Assembly (NCBI GenBank): GCA_021234155.1
Contig: JAJEKV010000048.1
Span: forward strand, 649,873-713,872
Reading direction: 5' to 3'
DNA from: Isoetes taiwanensis
Taxonomy: Eukaryota; Streptophyta; Lycopodiopsida; Isoetales; Isoetaceae
Length of the DNA stretch: 64,000 bases
Shown: in pieces, positions 12,867 through 26,459 of the stretch
Layout of the letters: every line of letters begins with the position of its first letter
Position numbering within the stretch: the stretch's first letter is position 1
Notes under the pieces: generated by a model
Databases searched by the model: none
What the model was told of the DNA's origin: nothing
What the model saw: only the letters and a program-made list of their open reading frames with translations
Made by a program: the position numbers and the translations under genes

Positions 12867-15086
12867 TCACATAAACCCACCAGGGGGCCAAAATTCCGGC
12901 CACCTGGCGGAATATTATCTTTTTTTTTTCGATAATTTTTTTTTTACCTTCTTTTCTGCTCGGCGATGGCGGAGCTCCGGAGCTTCGACGATGGCGCTAC
13001 GTCGATCCGTCGAGGCGCTTGACGATCTGACCATTTTTTGGAGCTGCTTGCATCTGGCGCTTCCCTTAGGTCGACTGTTTTCTCGGTGCCGAGCTTTTTT
13101 TTGAAGATCAAGTGTTGTTTTCTTTCTTCCATGCAAGTTTTCGGCTAGGGAACCTCCTGCTTTATGTTATTGCTTTGCTATTTGGTTGTTACTAACAAAT
13201 TTTTATGTTTCTTGTAGGAGATTGTGAAGTATTACCCTGAGTGTCGACTTTCTTGCTTGATTTGTCGAGTTTCTGGTATCTTTGGTCGAGTTTCTGTCGT
13301 CATTGGTCGAGTTTGTGCCTCTGTTGCAAGGTTGCAGTAGGTTGCAGTTCTGGATTTCGTCATGGATCGTTTCCTAGGTTGGAGTTCGTCTAAATTTTAA
13401 GCTGGAGGTTTCCTAGGGTTGGAGTTCTTGGAGCTACAGTAAACCTGTGCATTTGTGTAAGGTAATATTTCTATGTTTTTGCATGCATGTGTGTTTTTTA
13501 AGTTGCATGTATGTTCTGTGAGCTGCATGCAGTAGATTAACAGATTTAATATGTTATTACAGGAGCTAATGGCGATGGAGGAAGCCAGGTGGTTGTTAAT
13601 TTGTCTTTGTTTTGGAGTAGCCCTTGCTTATGCTGCTGTAAGTATCAGTCCTTCTTTTTCCTTGGATTTGGGGCCTGAGATGAACATTCTGAACGACAAT
13701 ATGCTTGAGGATGAGACGGTTGCTGCGGAGAGGTTAATTCAGAGCACGAAAGCTTCAGAGGTGGAGAGTTTGTTGAAGGATTTGGAGAATGAGCCATGGT
13801 TTCATCAGGAGTTTATTGAGCCCCCAGTTGAAGGGAAAGGAAAGTCGAAAGAGTTTGCTGACTTAGATGAGCAGATGTTGGGGGAAGTGGACAAGGGTGG
13901 AAAAGACAGGTCACAGAAGCAAACCAAATGGGCTAGGAGGAAATTTGATGCATGGAGATTCTTTGTGAAGGATGATCCTAAGATTACTGTTCACCCGTCT
14001 GTACCAATTGAAGAAATACCACATTTAGAACTGAATGAGATGGTGGTTAGGTTTCTGTTGCAGGTGAGGAAGAAAGACGGATCGATGTTTCCTTCTGGCA
14101 GGTAAATGACTTTTAATTTATGCTTTTTTTTTTCTATTGAAACTTATGCATAGTTTATATGTGCTGGTTGCAGTTTAAATTGTCTTCTGAAAGCGATTGG
14201 TAAGATTGTTCGTAAGCGACAGGAATCGAAAATGGCTACCACTGGTATTAGAGTAGAGGCATTTAATATCATGAGGGATCCTTTGTTTGTTAGAGCTAGA
14301 TTGGCATTTGTTGCTGCATCCGATCAATCTAGGAAGGCTGATATTGGAGTTTCACGGAAGAAGGCATCTGCAATCCCTTATAACTCAAAGAAGGATCTTC
14401 TTGCTGCCTTAGATTATTGCATTAGTACACCAAAGGGTGTACAAAAGAGGCTGTGCTTTTACCTTTGCTCTAGGTTTGCGATCAGGGGCGCTGGTGAGTT
14501 ATATGAAGTGAAGGATGTAGACTTGTCTCTGGAGTCTGATGGGAAGAATGAATATCTGGTTTATAATGAGAGGATAAGCAAGACTTGGGGAACTTCAGTG
14601 ACGAAGTATGATCCAAGCCACTTTCGACCTGCAATCTGGAGTTACGAAGATGATTTTGTTTTGACATATAAATAGCTTGTTCGTCATCTGCCACCAAAGG
14701 AGAATTCTGCGCCAAGGCCACTGTTCTTGCAGGCTATTTCAAATTATCGGCCAGATGTAAGTTTTTTTTTTTTTAGTTTGTTTTTTGTATTCTTTCTTTG
14801 CTCATTTCTTTATTTTGTTATAGGCATGGTTTTCAAAAGGCTGTGTTGGCCAGAATAATATTTCAAAGTGGATAAAAGCAATGGGGCAGTTTATTTCTGT
14901 TGATATCTGCAACAAGAGTGGCCGGGTGTCTTCTGTCACACGCATGTCTATGGCGGGTGTTCCAGCAGAAATAGGGAAACTTATCATAGGAACACTGAGT
15001 CATATGAAAAGTAAGTTTATTTTTTATTTTATTTGTTTCTGTTGTTTATTCAATTTATTTCTGTTGTTTATGTTGTTTAAATTAAA

Positions 15087-15402
15087 ATCCCCCTAAAACC
15101 CCCCTTTGGTTTGGGTGCATATTCACACGGGGGGTTACTCCGGGCATCGAGAGCTGTTGGATGGGCATATTTGCCCTTTACTCCTTGATCTGGATCGTAC
15201 ATAGCGATCCTCGTTTGTGGGGTATGCCTGTACAAGTTTTTGTATACTGTATATTGAAGTTTGCAAAATACTATAAGATTTGAGAGAATGTACTTAGTGG
15301 TGTTAATTTTGTACATGTATTGTAAGTTCTTAAGGGCTCTCGCTGCCCTACGCAACCCCCCGTGTGAATATGCACCCAAACCAAAGGGGGTTTCAGGGGG
15401 AT
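15087..15402 (+). repeat. 316-bp inverted-repeat unit (MITE-like), copy 1
   Basis: The ends form an inverted repeat of about 50 bp: ATCCCCCTAAAACCCCCC then TTTGGTTTGGGTGCATATTC on the left, and its reverse complement on the right. The interior includes CGATCCTCGTTTGTGGGGTA and TGTACAAGTTTTTGTATACT. A close copy lies inverted at 61,062-61,375, and diverged relatives are at 27,075-27,215 and 47,785-47,995. No coding capacity. Confidence 0.9.
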
Positions 15403-15609
15403 TTTAATTTAAATGTATAAAATGTAATGGTCTGTGTTAATTAATATTAGTGGTTGTTATATTTAAAAAAAAAAAATTGGGCCCTTCGGGCCCTAACAAA
15501 AGCAAAAAATGATGTTGTAGACATCATTACAAATAAAAAACTACTGAGGCCCAAATTAAAAAGCAAACATAACCATAAAGAAAACGTGTAAATACAATTG
15601 CAAGGCAAT

Positions 15610-15676
15610 CCTCTTCATATTTCAAAAAACCAATAACCCTCGACTCTTCATATTTCAAAAAACCAATAACCCTCGA
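15610..15676. repeat. 33-bp tandem duplication
   Basis: Two copies of a unit starting CTCTTCATATTTCAAAAAAC and ending CCCTCGA, inside insert E1. Confidence 0.9.
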
Positions 15677-15970
15677 AGAATAAAAGGTACACGCAAAGAT
15701 CTATAAAAAGAAAATGATACTGAATGCCAATAGCAATATATATCTTATTGGAGTTGTAATAAGTTCAGATATCTTTGCAACAAACTTGCCATCCAATATT
15801 TGGAGGGAAGAGCAACGTCAAACCTAGTCTCTAGTTCAACCATTTTGTTATGTTCAAAATGACTTGCGAGGCACCATGCATCTACACTGCCATTTACCAC
15901 ATTCATAAAAAAGAAGACAAAAAGAGGCAAACTGACCAAAAGAGGCAAGAATTATGGTGTATGAACGTCA

Positions 15971-16630
<660 letters not shown>

Positions 16631-17334
16631 TCATGCAAAAATTACTTAGAGAGTCTGGCAACCTGTATCTCTTTCCATATCTCTGCCAAGACTTACCACT
16701 CCATATTCTATGAAGTCTCATGACTTCATCTGTGAGACAAGCCATTGGTCCCGTGAAGTTTATATTTCCCTGAATTTTCCTGTTCATCTTTCCTAACCCA
16801 AGAACCCTAAAATTCCATGAAATTGCCTAGGTTGTGACAAAACCTAAGGCATGTGTTCAGCAAACAAATCGACCAGCAACAAACTCCTACAACATGATGT
16901 GGATTCCGGCTCAAAAGGATGATAGAACAGAGCTCTCAATCTCGCCCAAGAACTAATGTTTGAGAGCTTTTCTGAATCAGAACTAATGCTAGAAACGGAA
17001 TCTGCAACTTGCATCTTGAACCGTGGCCGGAAGTCGAGATCCGGATGTGGCTGTGCTATATATTTGCTCCTTTGTAAAAAAAGGTTCCTTGCAAAACTAT
17101 AACCCTTGCAGATTTGGATGACTGCAAATCGAGGAAGCCGAGATGCCTTTCATGCCTTCCGACGGACCAAGCGAATCCTTCACCCTACCGTAGGCTGTAA
17201 ATAAACCCTAAAGTTAAGCTATCGAGCCCTGCATGCGTTTAGATTTTGTTCTTTTTTTTTTGTTTTTGTTTTTTTTTAGAACATGGGGTCAAACCATTGG
17301 CAATTGCCATTAAAAAAAACATGAAACTGTATGC

Positions 17335-17451
17335 GCGCTCTAGATGTACGCATTAGTACATCCACGAGATTACACCACCAAATCATATAAAAACCTTAGG
17401 GAAAAAAGTATAAAAATACAAAAACAACCCCCTGTTATTGTGCTACATATT
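17335..17451 (+). repeat. 117-bp right-end block of insert E1
   Basis: The block contains TAGATGTACGCATTAGTACA near its start and ACCCCCTGTTATT + G + TGCTACATATT at its end. A homologous block lies in reverse orientation at 56,889-57,005. The terminal motif also occurs at 57,221-57,258. It is followed immediately by recombinase coding sequence. Confidence 0.8.
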
Positions 17452-18479
17452 CGTAGCAAAGACATTCAGGTTAACGCTGCTATGAGCATCAGCGCAAAAC
17501 CGTATGACGATGATGGTAATCTTAGACTTTATCCAAATGTTCTTAGTGAAATGATCAAGGCAAGCAAAAATGATATACTGGGTAGTCATTCCGGCCTGTC
17601 TGCAGGTATATTGTCGTTTTTTTGTTCCATTGTTTAGTTTTTTTTCTCTATTTTTTTATATTAAGAATTTCAAGCATTTGCACGTGGTTCTGAGGAGGCT
17701 GGAGGACATCATGTGGATGATAAACCACCTCCAATTGAATCTGTCAGAGTTGATAGCAGATTGGACGTAGCAGTTAAACATGATAGCAGTGCTGTTGTAG
17801 GTGGTGATACTGTTGTGGCAGCGAGCACTAATGTTATGGCAGGAACTAATACTGGTTTGGTTAATCCGAGTTCTACTGTTGGAGTTTTTGATGAAGACGA
17901 TAAGGATCTTATATATTATTGGGTGTTCGATGATTTTGTGAAGGCCAATCCAAATCTCCACAAATATTTTCCTCCAAATATCTCTATGAAGAACGTTGGT
18001 AAGTTTTTTACATTGTTTTTTGTATTTTAGTTTTAAGTTTTCACTTCTAGACTTTTCTCTGATTGTTTGATTCTTGTAGGTGGTCATTCCTTTGTGGGAG
18101 CAACATTTAATAACTGTACCTTTGTTCTACCTGATTCAAATGGCGCAGTGAACTTCATGGAGAAATCAAATAGTAGCAAGTGATAAGACTTTGATCACTA
18201 TCAGTTTTTTGTAATCAGTGATGAATTTTGTAAGCAGTGATGGATTTTGATAAACTTTGATCACAGTTTTTGTAATCAGTTTTTGAATTATCACTATTAG
18301 ATTTTGTAATTTGTTGAATGATCACTATCAGATTTTTGTAATGATGGATTTTATGATCACTGAGTCATTGATTTTGTAATGTCTTGTTTTAAACTACAGC
18401 CCAAAAAATACCTGTTTTAAACAATCAAGGGAAAATCCAGGAATTTTGGCTCCCTGGTGGTTTATGTATTGTTCAACTC

Positions 18480-19690
18480 TTCGTGATTGTTATAAATTTT
18501 ATAAGTTTTAATTATAAAGGTTTATCTTTAAATTAAATCTTAAAGATTATCAAAGCAGAAACTTGCTTTACAAACTAATTTTCATTTGAATCTATTTAAA
18601 AATAATAATTTCAAGACTATAAAATTTTATTTTTCAATGATTTAGCAAATTTTAAAGTTGGCAATGATGCTAATTTATAAACGAAATTTGATGGTTTGAT
18701 AAGCGATGACTTAAAACTATTATGAGAATTTCACAATTTATAAACTTTTACACCTTTTAAAAAAATTCAATAAAATTTTCAAATTGAAATTAATTAAGTG
18801 ATAAAGTTAATGTCTTAATTATAACTATTGAATAATTTATTATTGATGAAATAAAATGTACTAAAAATTAATCAGTAATAAACAATTCATTTTTTTAATT
18901 AAAACATAAACATATTAATATAATTTATTTCAATCGAAAACTTTCTTTAAATATTTAAAACAAATAACATTTGAACTATAAAAGTTTATCTTAGATGAAA
19001 ATTTAATTTTAAATAGATTAAAGTGAAATGAATTTAGAAAGCAATTATATACTTTAGTGTTGGTCTAAAGATAAACAGAACAAATTATTAGAATCAATAA
19101 GAGTTAAAATACATATAATCTTATCATTGCATCCTTTAGGCTTGAATAAGTCCAAGTTTTGTTAAATATGACATATATGCTTCTTGATCTAAACGTCCAA
19201 AACAAGTTATGTTGCCATAGTTGCTCAAGTTTATATCGTGTTTTCGTAGTATAACCATTTTAAAACACTAATACGATGACCTTGCAATTTGTTTGAAAAG
19301 AAAAGAGGTCAAATCTAAGACATATGACCATAAACTTAGTCTTTAAATAAAGGATTTTGTGCTCATCAAAATACGTATTCTTTTATATAAATTACATATC
19401 TTTATAGATTAGTTCATGTTCTCATGAAATTTTGTTGAAAACCCAAAACGAAGTATCTAAGAATCATCATTATAAAATGCAAGGAGCTCTTGAATTTCAA
19501 ACTCGACCACACATTGCTTATCAATTGAAACAACCACAAACAATGGCCAAATAAAACCTCCTTACATGCAATTTAAGCTCCCCTATATGGTTAAAAAGCG
19601 AACAAAACTTCATCACATACGATTATAAACTCCGCCTATATGGTTAAAAACCGAATTCCCTCTTTGCAAAATCATCACGCCATAGCGATG
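18480..19690. other. AT-rich, no feature
   Basis: Strongly AT-rich sequence with no open frame or repeat that I can support. Confidence 0.5.
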
Positions 19691-19707
19691 TCTATATCGG
19701 CTGGCTA

Positions 19708-20037
19708 GATGTCGTTGAGCGATGATGCGGCGTCGTTAAATGACCTCTATAACGATGTCGTGACATCCTTAAAGGACGTCCAGTCGTTGATACTCGTCGC
19801 AATCGTGTCATCGTTAAACGTCCAAAAGTCGTCGTTTAACAACTTCACATACACATGGTGTCGGGTATGCCAGCGCGGCGGGTACCTAATGTGCCATGTA
19901 GGCGCCAAAGACAACGCCACGCCATTTGTTGGCGTCGTTTGCTTACGTGGCGGTGCCGCGCATATGCCAACGCTAAACCACGTCTTTGCCGGCGTTTGAC
20001 TACGTCATGTCCGCGTGTAACGTCGTTCAACGACATC
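19708..20037. repeat. CpG-rich 330-bp element with 17-bp inverted ends
   Basis: The left end GATGTCGTTGAGCGATG and right end CGTCGTTCAACGACATC are inverted copies with two differences. The interior is rich in CG dinucleotides and repeats the phrase CGTCGTT or TCGTT many times in both orientations, in stark contrast to the AT-rich flanks. No gene; the frames inside are by-products of the repeats. Confidence 0.65.
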
Positions 20038-20107
20038 ACCTTTATTTTTGTCTATATGGCATGGACGTGTAGACACTTAAGGAACGTAGTTAAACGATAT
20101 TATGTAT

Positions 20108-20138
20108 TTAAAAAAAAAGAAAAGAAAAGAAAAGAAAA
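20108..20138. repeat. (AAAAG)n simple repeat
   Basis: Short purine microsatellite just right of the CpG-rich element. Confidence 0.8.
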
Positions 20139-20375
20139 AGCAACATAAATTAGCAAAATTAATATATGTTAATACGATTGCTTATGAAAAAAATTAAACT
20201 AATCAATAAGCAAATATAGGAATAATATTACAAATTTAAATTAATCATAAAAAATCATCTAATCATTGAAAAATTCCAAACATTTACATTTATCATATGA
20301 AATTACAGAAATTTAAAATTAAGTATAAGAAATTTAAATAATCATAAGAAATTCAGGTAATCTTGGATCCCAAAC

Positions 20376-20614
20376 ACCTATTCCCCTCCACTCAAGGTGG
20401 AATCAACTACGCCCTGTCCCAATGTCCCCAAATTTTCTTTAACCTAAATAAAGCATGAAGACTTAAATGCTTACCTTGAATATGTACGAGGTATCAAAGT
20501 TGTTTTGCAAGAGCAAAACATTTTGTTAGGAATGTACATGCAAAACAATATATTCACTGATTAGAAAATATTAGCATAAATAAAGTGAGAGAAAGAAAAA
20601 ACTTTAAAACGTCG
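20376..20614 (+). repeat. ~300-bp direct repeat, unit 1
   Basis: Starts CACCTATTCCCCTCCACTCA and ends AAAAAACTTTAAAACGTCG. The same order of sequence recurs at 26,460-26,712 after the LINE (CACCTAGTCCCATCCACTCA to CTTTAAAAGCGTC). The two units were adjacent before the LINE inserted at the end of unit 1. Confidence 0.8.
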
Positions 20615-21256
20615 AATTGGGCGGTTGGGGTTCTGACGGCGAAACTTTGATCGGCGATTATCTCTCTTATCTAGTGTCAGATTTTGGCGTGCTTGGGCTC
20701 TTGGAAAGCTTGCTCCGAGCTCTTTCCGAAGGTGTATAGCATAAGCTATTTTGCATGTGTCTTGTTGCCGCAAATAGCTGATTTCCGGACTGGTTCGGAT
20801 GTCATGGCTCCTGCCAGACAGGCTGATGGGGGATCGATTGAGCCTCATGGCTTGGGGCTGAAGCCAAAGGGAGATGGCGAGGAGGAAGAATCCTCCGATG
20901 CAAAAGGAAGGGCGCTGGTCTCGGCATGCATGAAGAGGCGCTGGCTGTAGGAAGTGGCATGCAATTGGTGGGCGAGAGATGAGGGAGCTCTTGGAATCCC
21001 CCCGGTTGAGAGGTATGTGGATTGCTCTTCCTCTTAATATAATTACGAGATCCCAATAGATTGTATTTTGGAGACTCGGTCTTGATTCCATCAAGCATGC
21101 CCCTTTGGGCCCGGATGTGATGCCCTCTTCCCTTGTGCTTGGGAAGGGATCACTTGCTGGTGATGCGCCCTCTTCTAGGGTGCCTGTAGCTGATGTGCCT
21201 CCTGGGGTGCCCCTAGATACCTCTCAGGGTGCCAGGGCGGCAGCCCCAACTCTGTC

Positions 21257-22010
21257 TTGCCCGGCTGGCGGCGAACAATGACACCTTTGCTTGCATCACT
21301 TTCGGCGGGGTTTTCATATTGGATCAAGCGCAAGGCTCCGGAGTGTAGGACTGCCCGTGTTCAAGAGGCTCTGAAATTTGTGGAGGATCATCACTCTGTT
21401 GACCTGCAGGCAGCTCTTCCAGAGACTCCATGGATAGATATTGATCATACCAGGCATGTTCAGACCATTGAGAATCTAGTTTCATTTGCGGTATTGGGCT
21501 ACTTCACGGGTTACATATTGGACACGAGGAGGTTTAGCTCTTGGCTTGCTGGACATCTGAGGCGGATTGATTTGCCCAGGTATCAGTCTCTAAAATTCCT
21601 ACCAAATAATTTCTTCATAATCATGTTTGAGGCTGAGTCTTCCGTGCGGCAATTGGTTAGTCGGGGGGTGGATACTTTGGGTGAATCTTATGTGTTGTAT
21701 CAGTATTATACTCCAGCAATGTCCACCAGTTCTTTGTGATGGTTAAAATCCGTGTTGGTTCAGTTCCGGGATCTTCCTCCTCGATCGATGGTGCCTGATT
21801 TCTTGGTTTCTATGGCTAATGGCCTGGGTGTATATTTGGCTCATTCTATTGTGCGGTCCCCAAGATGCGTGTTGCTCTACACTGCTTTTGCGGCTGTGCC
21901 CACTTCTCTTCGGTGCGTAGTGGTCCACGGCATTTTCTCTTCGATTGAAGCTTTTGAATGGCTCGAGATCCGGCGGATGTTTCCATCTCTTGTGCTACCA
22001 TCGACCTGTT
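21257..22010 (+). pseudogene. LINE ORF1 (DUF4283-like)
   Basis: ORF1 of the LINE. The frame includes SWLAGHLRRIDLPRYQSLKF and LPNNFFIIMFEAESSVRQLV, then (after a frame change) LVQFRDLPPRSMVPDFLVSM and ANGLGVYLAH. This pattern (FLPNxFF.I.FE, then V..R..LP....DF....AN.LG) matches the DUF4283 domain of plant L1 ORF1 proteins, which bind the element RNA. No CCHC knuckle was found. It is broken by frameshifts. Confidence 0.65.
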
Positions 22011-22689
22011 GGTGATCCTCACGGTGCTTGTAATGTGGTAGGGGTTACGGGTGCTTATCGCGAGGGGGCTCGGGGATTCCTCATTTCCTCGAGGCAGGCA
22101 AGGCGGAGGACTACGTGGTGCGATGAATGGAGTTGGGCGAGGTGGTGTGGTTCGGAGAGGTGGTGTGGGGCGAGGCGGGCGGAGCTTGCTTGCTGGCCGC
22201 CCATTGGATGGCGGGGGCTAGGGGCGTGGTGGCTCGGGGGGGCGCTTTCGAGATGATTTGGTTATGGCTAGGTGCGGGGGAGGGGCTGTGGGAGGGGACC
22301 GGTGATCTGTTGGGGATGTCCGTAGCGGTATGTCTTGAGCATGAGGTGGCTGGAGCAGCCGGTTGGAGGTAGAGACTAGTGTGGCCCATGACTCTATGGA
22401 GGTGCACAGGGGACTTCCAACATGTGTTGGAAGTGGATTGTCGCGTAAGCGGTTGTGAGTCACATTCTTTGTGATTAATCCTCACGGATCTAGATGATGA
22501 CTCGCGGGAGTGGGCTGATGGCCTGGTGGGTAGGCATGTGGGGATGGACACTTCTCCTCGGGATGAATAGGTCGATCCTTAGTTGGAATGTCGGGGTGCG
22601 GTCCTCTAGTAGTAAAAGGGCCCGTGTTTCTTTGGCACTTGGCGGTTTCGCGTCGATATTGTTTCCATTCGGGGAGCATAAGTGTCCTG

Positions 22690-25600
22690 AAGGGTGATAT
22701 GTCGAGCTCATGAATATGGTTGGTAGGCGGTTTGCCTCTATTGCTTCGTCTTAAGGCGGAGACTAGTGGGGGGTACTCTTATTGCTTGGAGGATGGATAA
22801 TGCGAGATCCGTACTCTGCGGCCCGGGCAGGTTTGGTGGGTGGGCAATAATTAAGTGGTTGGAGGGAGGGCAAGAGTGGGGGATTGTTAATGTTTATGCC
22901 CTAATCAGCCTTCTCGGTTGGGATGCTTTATGGGCCCGCGGTCAGGAATAAGATTCGCGAGCCCTTGGTGGGTTGCAGGTAAACAGTTCTTTGTTAGGGG
23001 ACTTCAATATGGTAGAGCAAGTAGAGGATCGCAAGCACGGTTACGGAACCCAGGTTGTGCATGGGTTTGAGAGGGACCCGATGGTCTCGTCTACATTGCG
23101 AGGATTTGGCCTTGGTTGAGGTCCACAGGGACTTGTCTTTCACCTATTGTAATAGGCCGATTAGTGCGGGCGAGCATATGCTAGGCATGACCCGGTGCTA
23201 TGCTTCCCCATGCGCCTTTGGATGGTGTGCCCTCTTTATCTTGGGAGTAACATTACGTCTACCTCCATTTCTGATTATTACCCTCGGGTTTTGTCGGTCG
23301 AGGTGCGGTTGCCTCTCGCCCTCTAGGGCGGTGTTCCGTTTGAACACGAAGCCACGGCTGATCTTGGTTTTCGGCCCAATGCTAGGAGTTGTGGCTTGAT
23401 ACCTTTTCATCTCTGAAGGGTATGCCCGGTATGGTATTTTGCATTGGCGGGGTGAAGCGTTTTGCCCGGGTCTTTGGTGGGCGGCGTGTTTGCATGGTCT
23501 CTATCGGGGAGTTGGATGATGGCATTAGGGGAGAATGCGGTGTTGCGGCATATTGTTGCTACGGGCGAGGTTAAAGTGCGAGGGGCGTGTGAAGGCTGAC
23601 CCTTACAGTTGAAGGAGGGGGACACAAGTTGCGTCGGTATTCTTGAGGCGACTAAGCGGCGATATGCGGCATCTATGGCATCCCTTACTTTGCACGATGG
23701 CGGACTTTGGAGGATCCAGCTGATTTGCGGTATGTGCATGCTCATTTCTGAGTTTTTCGCATAGCGCATCACTCTTCCCTATGGCGAGGAGATGCATGAG
23801 CTTATTTTGGGGGTTGTTAAGCCATCTATTACCGCCTCACAGTGGCGCTTGGGCGGGAGCTCTCAGAAAGGATTTAAGCGGAGGCATGTATGTGCATGGC
23901 CAGGATAAATGTCACAGGCTGGATGGCATCCACTGTGGAGTTCTTCGGACTTATTGGGAGTGGGCTGGTGAGTGCATTGTGCAGTGTATCTTGAGTTCTT
24001 TGCGGTCTTCTCAAATGGATAGGATCTTGAATACCGCATGCATTTCCTTGATTCCTAAGGTTAAGCGACCTTCTACTATTAATGATTGGAGGCCTGTCTC
24101 CTTGTTGTCCTCTGTGTATAAGATTATTGCGAAGCCACTGGCGGAGAAGTTGAAGCGGTGTTGACTTCTTCCATTAGTAAGGTGCGATGCGGGTTTGTCC
24201 ACAGGAGGAACATTTTGACTAATGTTGCCGCGGCTTATGAGGGCCTTTATTGGGCGGAGGAGAACAGTCAAGGCATTGCCTATCTTAAGCTTGACTTTGC
24301 CAAAGCTTATGATAGTGTCGGATTGGGAGTTCTTATGCGCCATGATGTTAGCGTGGGGCTGGTGGTCCACGCTTCTGAGAACGATCATGAAGGCGCATAG
24401 GTCGGCGTACGGGCTCACGGTGGTGTGTCGGGGTGAACCCTCGCCTTTTTCTCCTTAAGCGAGAGAGGGTGCGTCGGGGGTGATTGTGGCGGAGGCCTTT
24501 GTCTCGATTGTTTTTCGCTGCGGTGGAGGAGGGGGTGGTGGATGGGCTTGGATGCGGGATGGTAGCCAGCCAGATTATTAACGGTTGCGATGACACTTTC
24601 CTCTTCTTGGTGGCGAAGAAGAGGAATTTCTTGAAATGTGAAGGGTTTCTTTGGATACTTTCTCCTTGGCCTCGGGCATTCTTCTCAATTGGGGTAAGTG
24701 CTCGCATTATGGGCCCTCCCCCGACTCGCCCCCCTTGTTTGGCTCTATTCCTTGGAAGGTGCTTCAGGTAATGTGTGTACTAAGCTGTTGGGTATTCCCT
24801 TTGGAGGGGATGTTTCCATGGGGAGGGTGTGGGATGAGATTTTGCGGGGGGTTGCGAGGAAACACCTCAATTGGTGGAAGGGTAGCAAGTTGTCCATGGC
24901 GGGTAGGATCATTATTGCCAAGTCCGGTGCTTTGTAGCACTCATGTGTATCTGACATCTGCGATGTTAGCTCTGAGGGTAAGATCTGGGGCTTTGGATAA
25001 GATTGTTCGAAATTTTGTGTGGGGCGGGGATGATGAAAGGCGGTTGTTAAAATGGCTTGGTGGAAGTGTCTCAGCCCAGGGAGGATGGGGGCTTAGCCAT
25101 TACGGATTTAGCCTTTGCATAGTAAGGTGTTGGTCTCCAAGTTTGTTTGGAGCATACGCAAGATGGAGCATCTTCTCACAGTGCTTGTATTTGTTGCGAT
25201 CTCTTCGCCATTGTGTGGCATTTGGGAAGCCGTCGTGCATGTGGAGTTGCCACGGCCTTGTTGTATGGTCTCGGCCTTTCCACATGCATCCCCTTTTTCT
25301 CCGAGGGGGTGTTGCGGGCTTGGGATCATGTGCGTGTGCTCTTCGGCTAGATTTTGTCTCGGTTTATCACCACTCTTCTCCTTTCTTGTGGGTTCCTTTA
25401 CCCCCTGCGCTTGCCCTTGGCGCCACTTGGTGCATGCTCTGGGGCCTTGAGCCCGTTGGAAGCTGCTTTGTGCTCTTTGTGGAGGATTGGTATTGGGGTG
25501 GTCAGCTAGCCATTGGGGAGTGCTTCGCTTTTAGCTGAGGCGATGGCAGGGCTATCGGGAACAAGTGGCGGGGAGTATTAGCTACACATACCTATAGTCC

Positions 25601-26010
25601 GCCGGGGATGATGTGGTGGTGCGAGTTTGGAAGGTTCATCCGGATGTTGTGTCTTCTTGTTTTGTGCGGTCATGTTACGGGTGCTGGCTATTCATGACAC
25701 TTTGCCCCCAGGGCAAGTGGTCTGCGGCTTCGGGTTCTCGATGGTGCTTTCGGTTTGGGCGTGGACATGGAGCTCACTTCCCCCAGAAGGTTAGGGATTA
25801 TACATGGCGGTGGTGCCGTATCATGGTGAATGCCCTTGTGAGTGGTTTAGGCGGGTGTGAGCCCTCTCTTTGCCCTTGTTGTGGCCTTCATCTTGAGGCT
25901 GTGGGCATTATGCGGTTTTATGCCCTCACTTGGGCTGCACGGGATTGGGTTAGGGCTGTTTGAGGTGAGATTGACTAGCCCGGTGATTCTTTGCTTCATG
26001 TGTATCTGGT
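22690..26010 (+). pseudogene. LINE ORF2: endonuclease, reverse transcriptase, zinc-binding end
   Basis: Fragments lie in order in several frames. An endonuclease region has LLGDFNMVEQVEDRKHG (the GDFN motif, near 23,000) and ISDYYPRVL (usual SDHxP, near 23,270). The reverse transcriptase reads TACISLIPKVKRPSTINDWR, PVSLLSSVYKIIAKPLAEKL, GFVHRRNILTNVAAAYEG, LKLDFAKAYDSV and a damaged catalytic box read CDDTFLFL (usual FADDT, near 24,590). LGIPFGGDVSMGRVWDEIL and KLSMAGRIIIAKSGAL follow. A zinc-binding region resembling zf-RVT (SLCPCCGLHLEAVG) lies near 25,870. The enzyme would copy the element RNA at a nicked target. Many frameshifts make it inactive. Confidence 0.85.
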
Positions 26011-26459
26011 GCCCAGCGCTCTTGCGGCAAAAACATGCATGTCGTGGCTTGGATTTGGTGCTAGCGGCGGTTGTGGATCTTCGGGGATTGGCGACTGCGA
26101 CCCCCTCGATTCCCTCGACTTCCGAGGTACAAGCTATTTCAAAGCTTTTACGGGTGTTCCGGGATTAGTAAGCGGAAGTTTGCCATTTGGCGGGACTTCT
26201 TAGGTGTTGTAGATGGTGATGGTCGGTTTGTACAGCGATAGAGTTGCAATTTTTACGTGAGTTTGTTGTGGAATGTCGAGGTATATTTGTCTCTTTGGGG
26301 CGAGTTCTCCTTCCTCCTCACTTGCTTTGTAACATTACCATTCTTTTAATATATTGATGACTGGTTCTTAAAAAAAAAAAAAAAAACTTTAAAGCGTCGT
26401 TGAAAGACATTCACATAAATAAGCCACAATGTTCAATACGGTGAGCTTGGGACGAAAAA

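Larger units (their letters stand above)
20615..26380 (+). mobile_element. L1-type LINE, full length but decayed
   Basis: A non-LTR retrotransposon of the plant L1 type with two coding regions, an apurinic endonuclease, a reverse transcriptase, a C-terminal zinc-binding region and a poly(A) tail (about 26,371-26,386). It is flanked by a target-site duplication of about 19 bp: AAAAAACTTTAAAACGTCG ending at 20,614 and AAAAAACTTTAAAGCGTCG at 26,381-26,399, one difference. The 5' end begins AATTGGGCGGTTGGGG. Frameshifts and stops throughout show that it is inactive, while the near-perfect duplication shows the insertion is a single event. Confidence 0.85.

Noticed and set aside
15479-15497. GGGCCCTTCGGGCCC followed by CTAAC as a Helitron 3' end
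   Set aside because: The hairpin abuts CTAA without the usual spacer, and similarity with the second copy continues beyond it.
17344-17440. DYTTKSYKNLREK read as the catalytic Tyr segment of the recombinase
   Set aside because: The stretch lies in a repeat that also occurs non-coding at 56,889-57,005, so the resemblance is chance.
19709-20148. Frames in the CpG-rich element as genes
   Set aside because: They consist of the repeated CGTCGTT phrase translated in different frames.
20561-21098. Minus-strand frames of 98-177 residues over the LINE 5' end
   Set aside because: Shadows of the plus-strand LINE 5' region; they cross the insertion boundary and show no domain.
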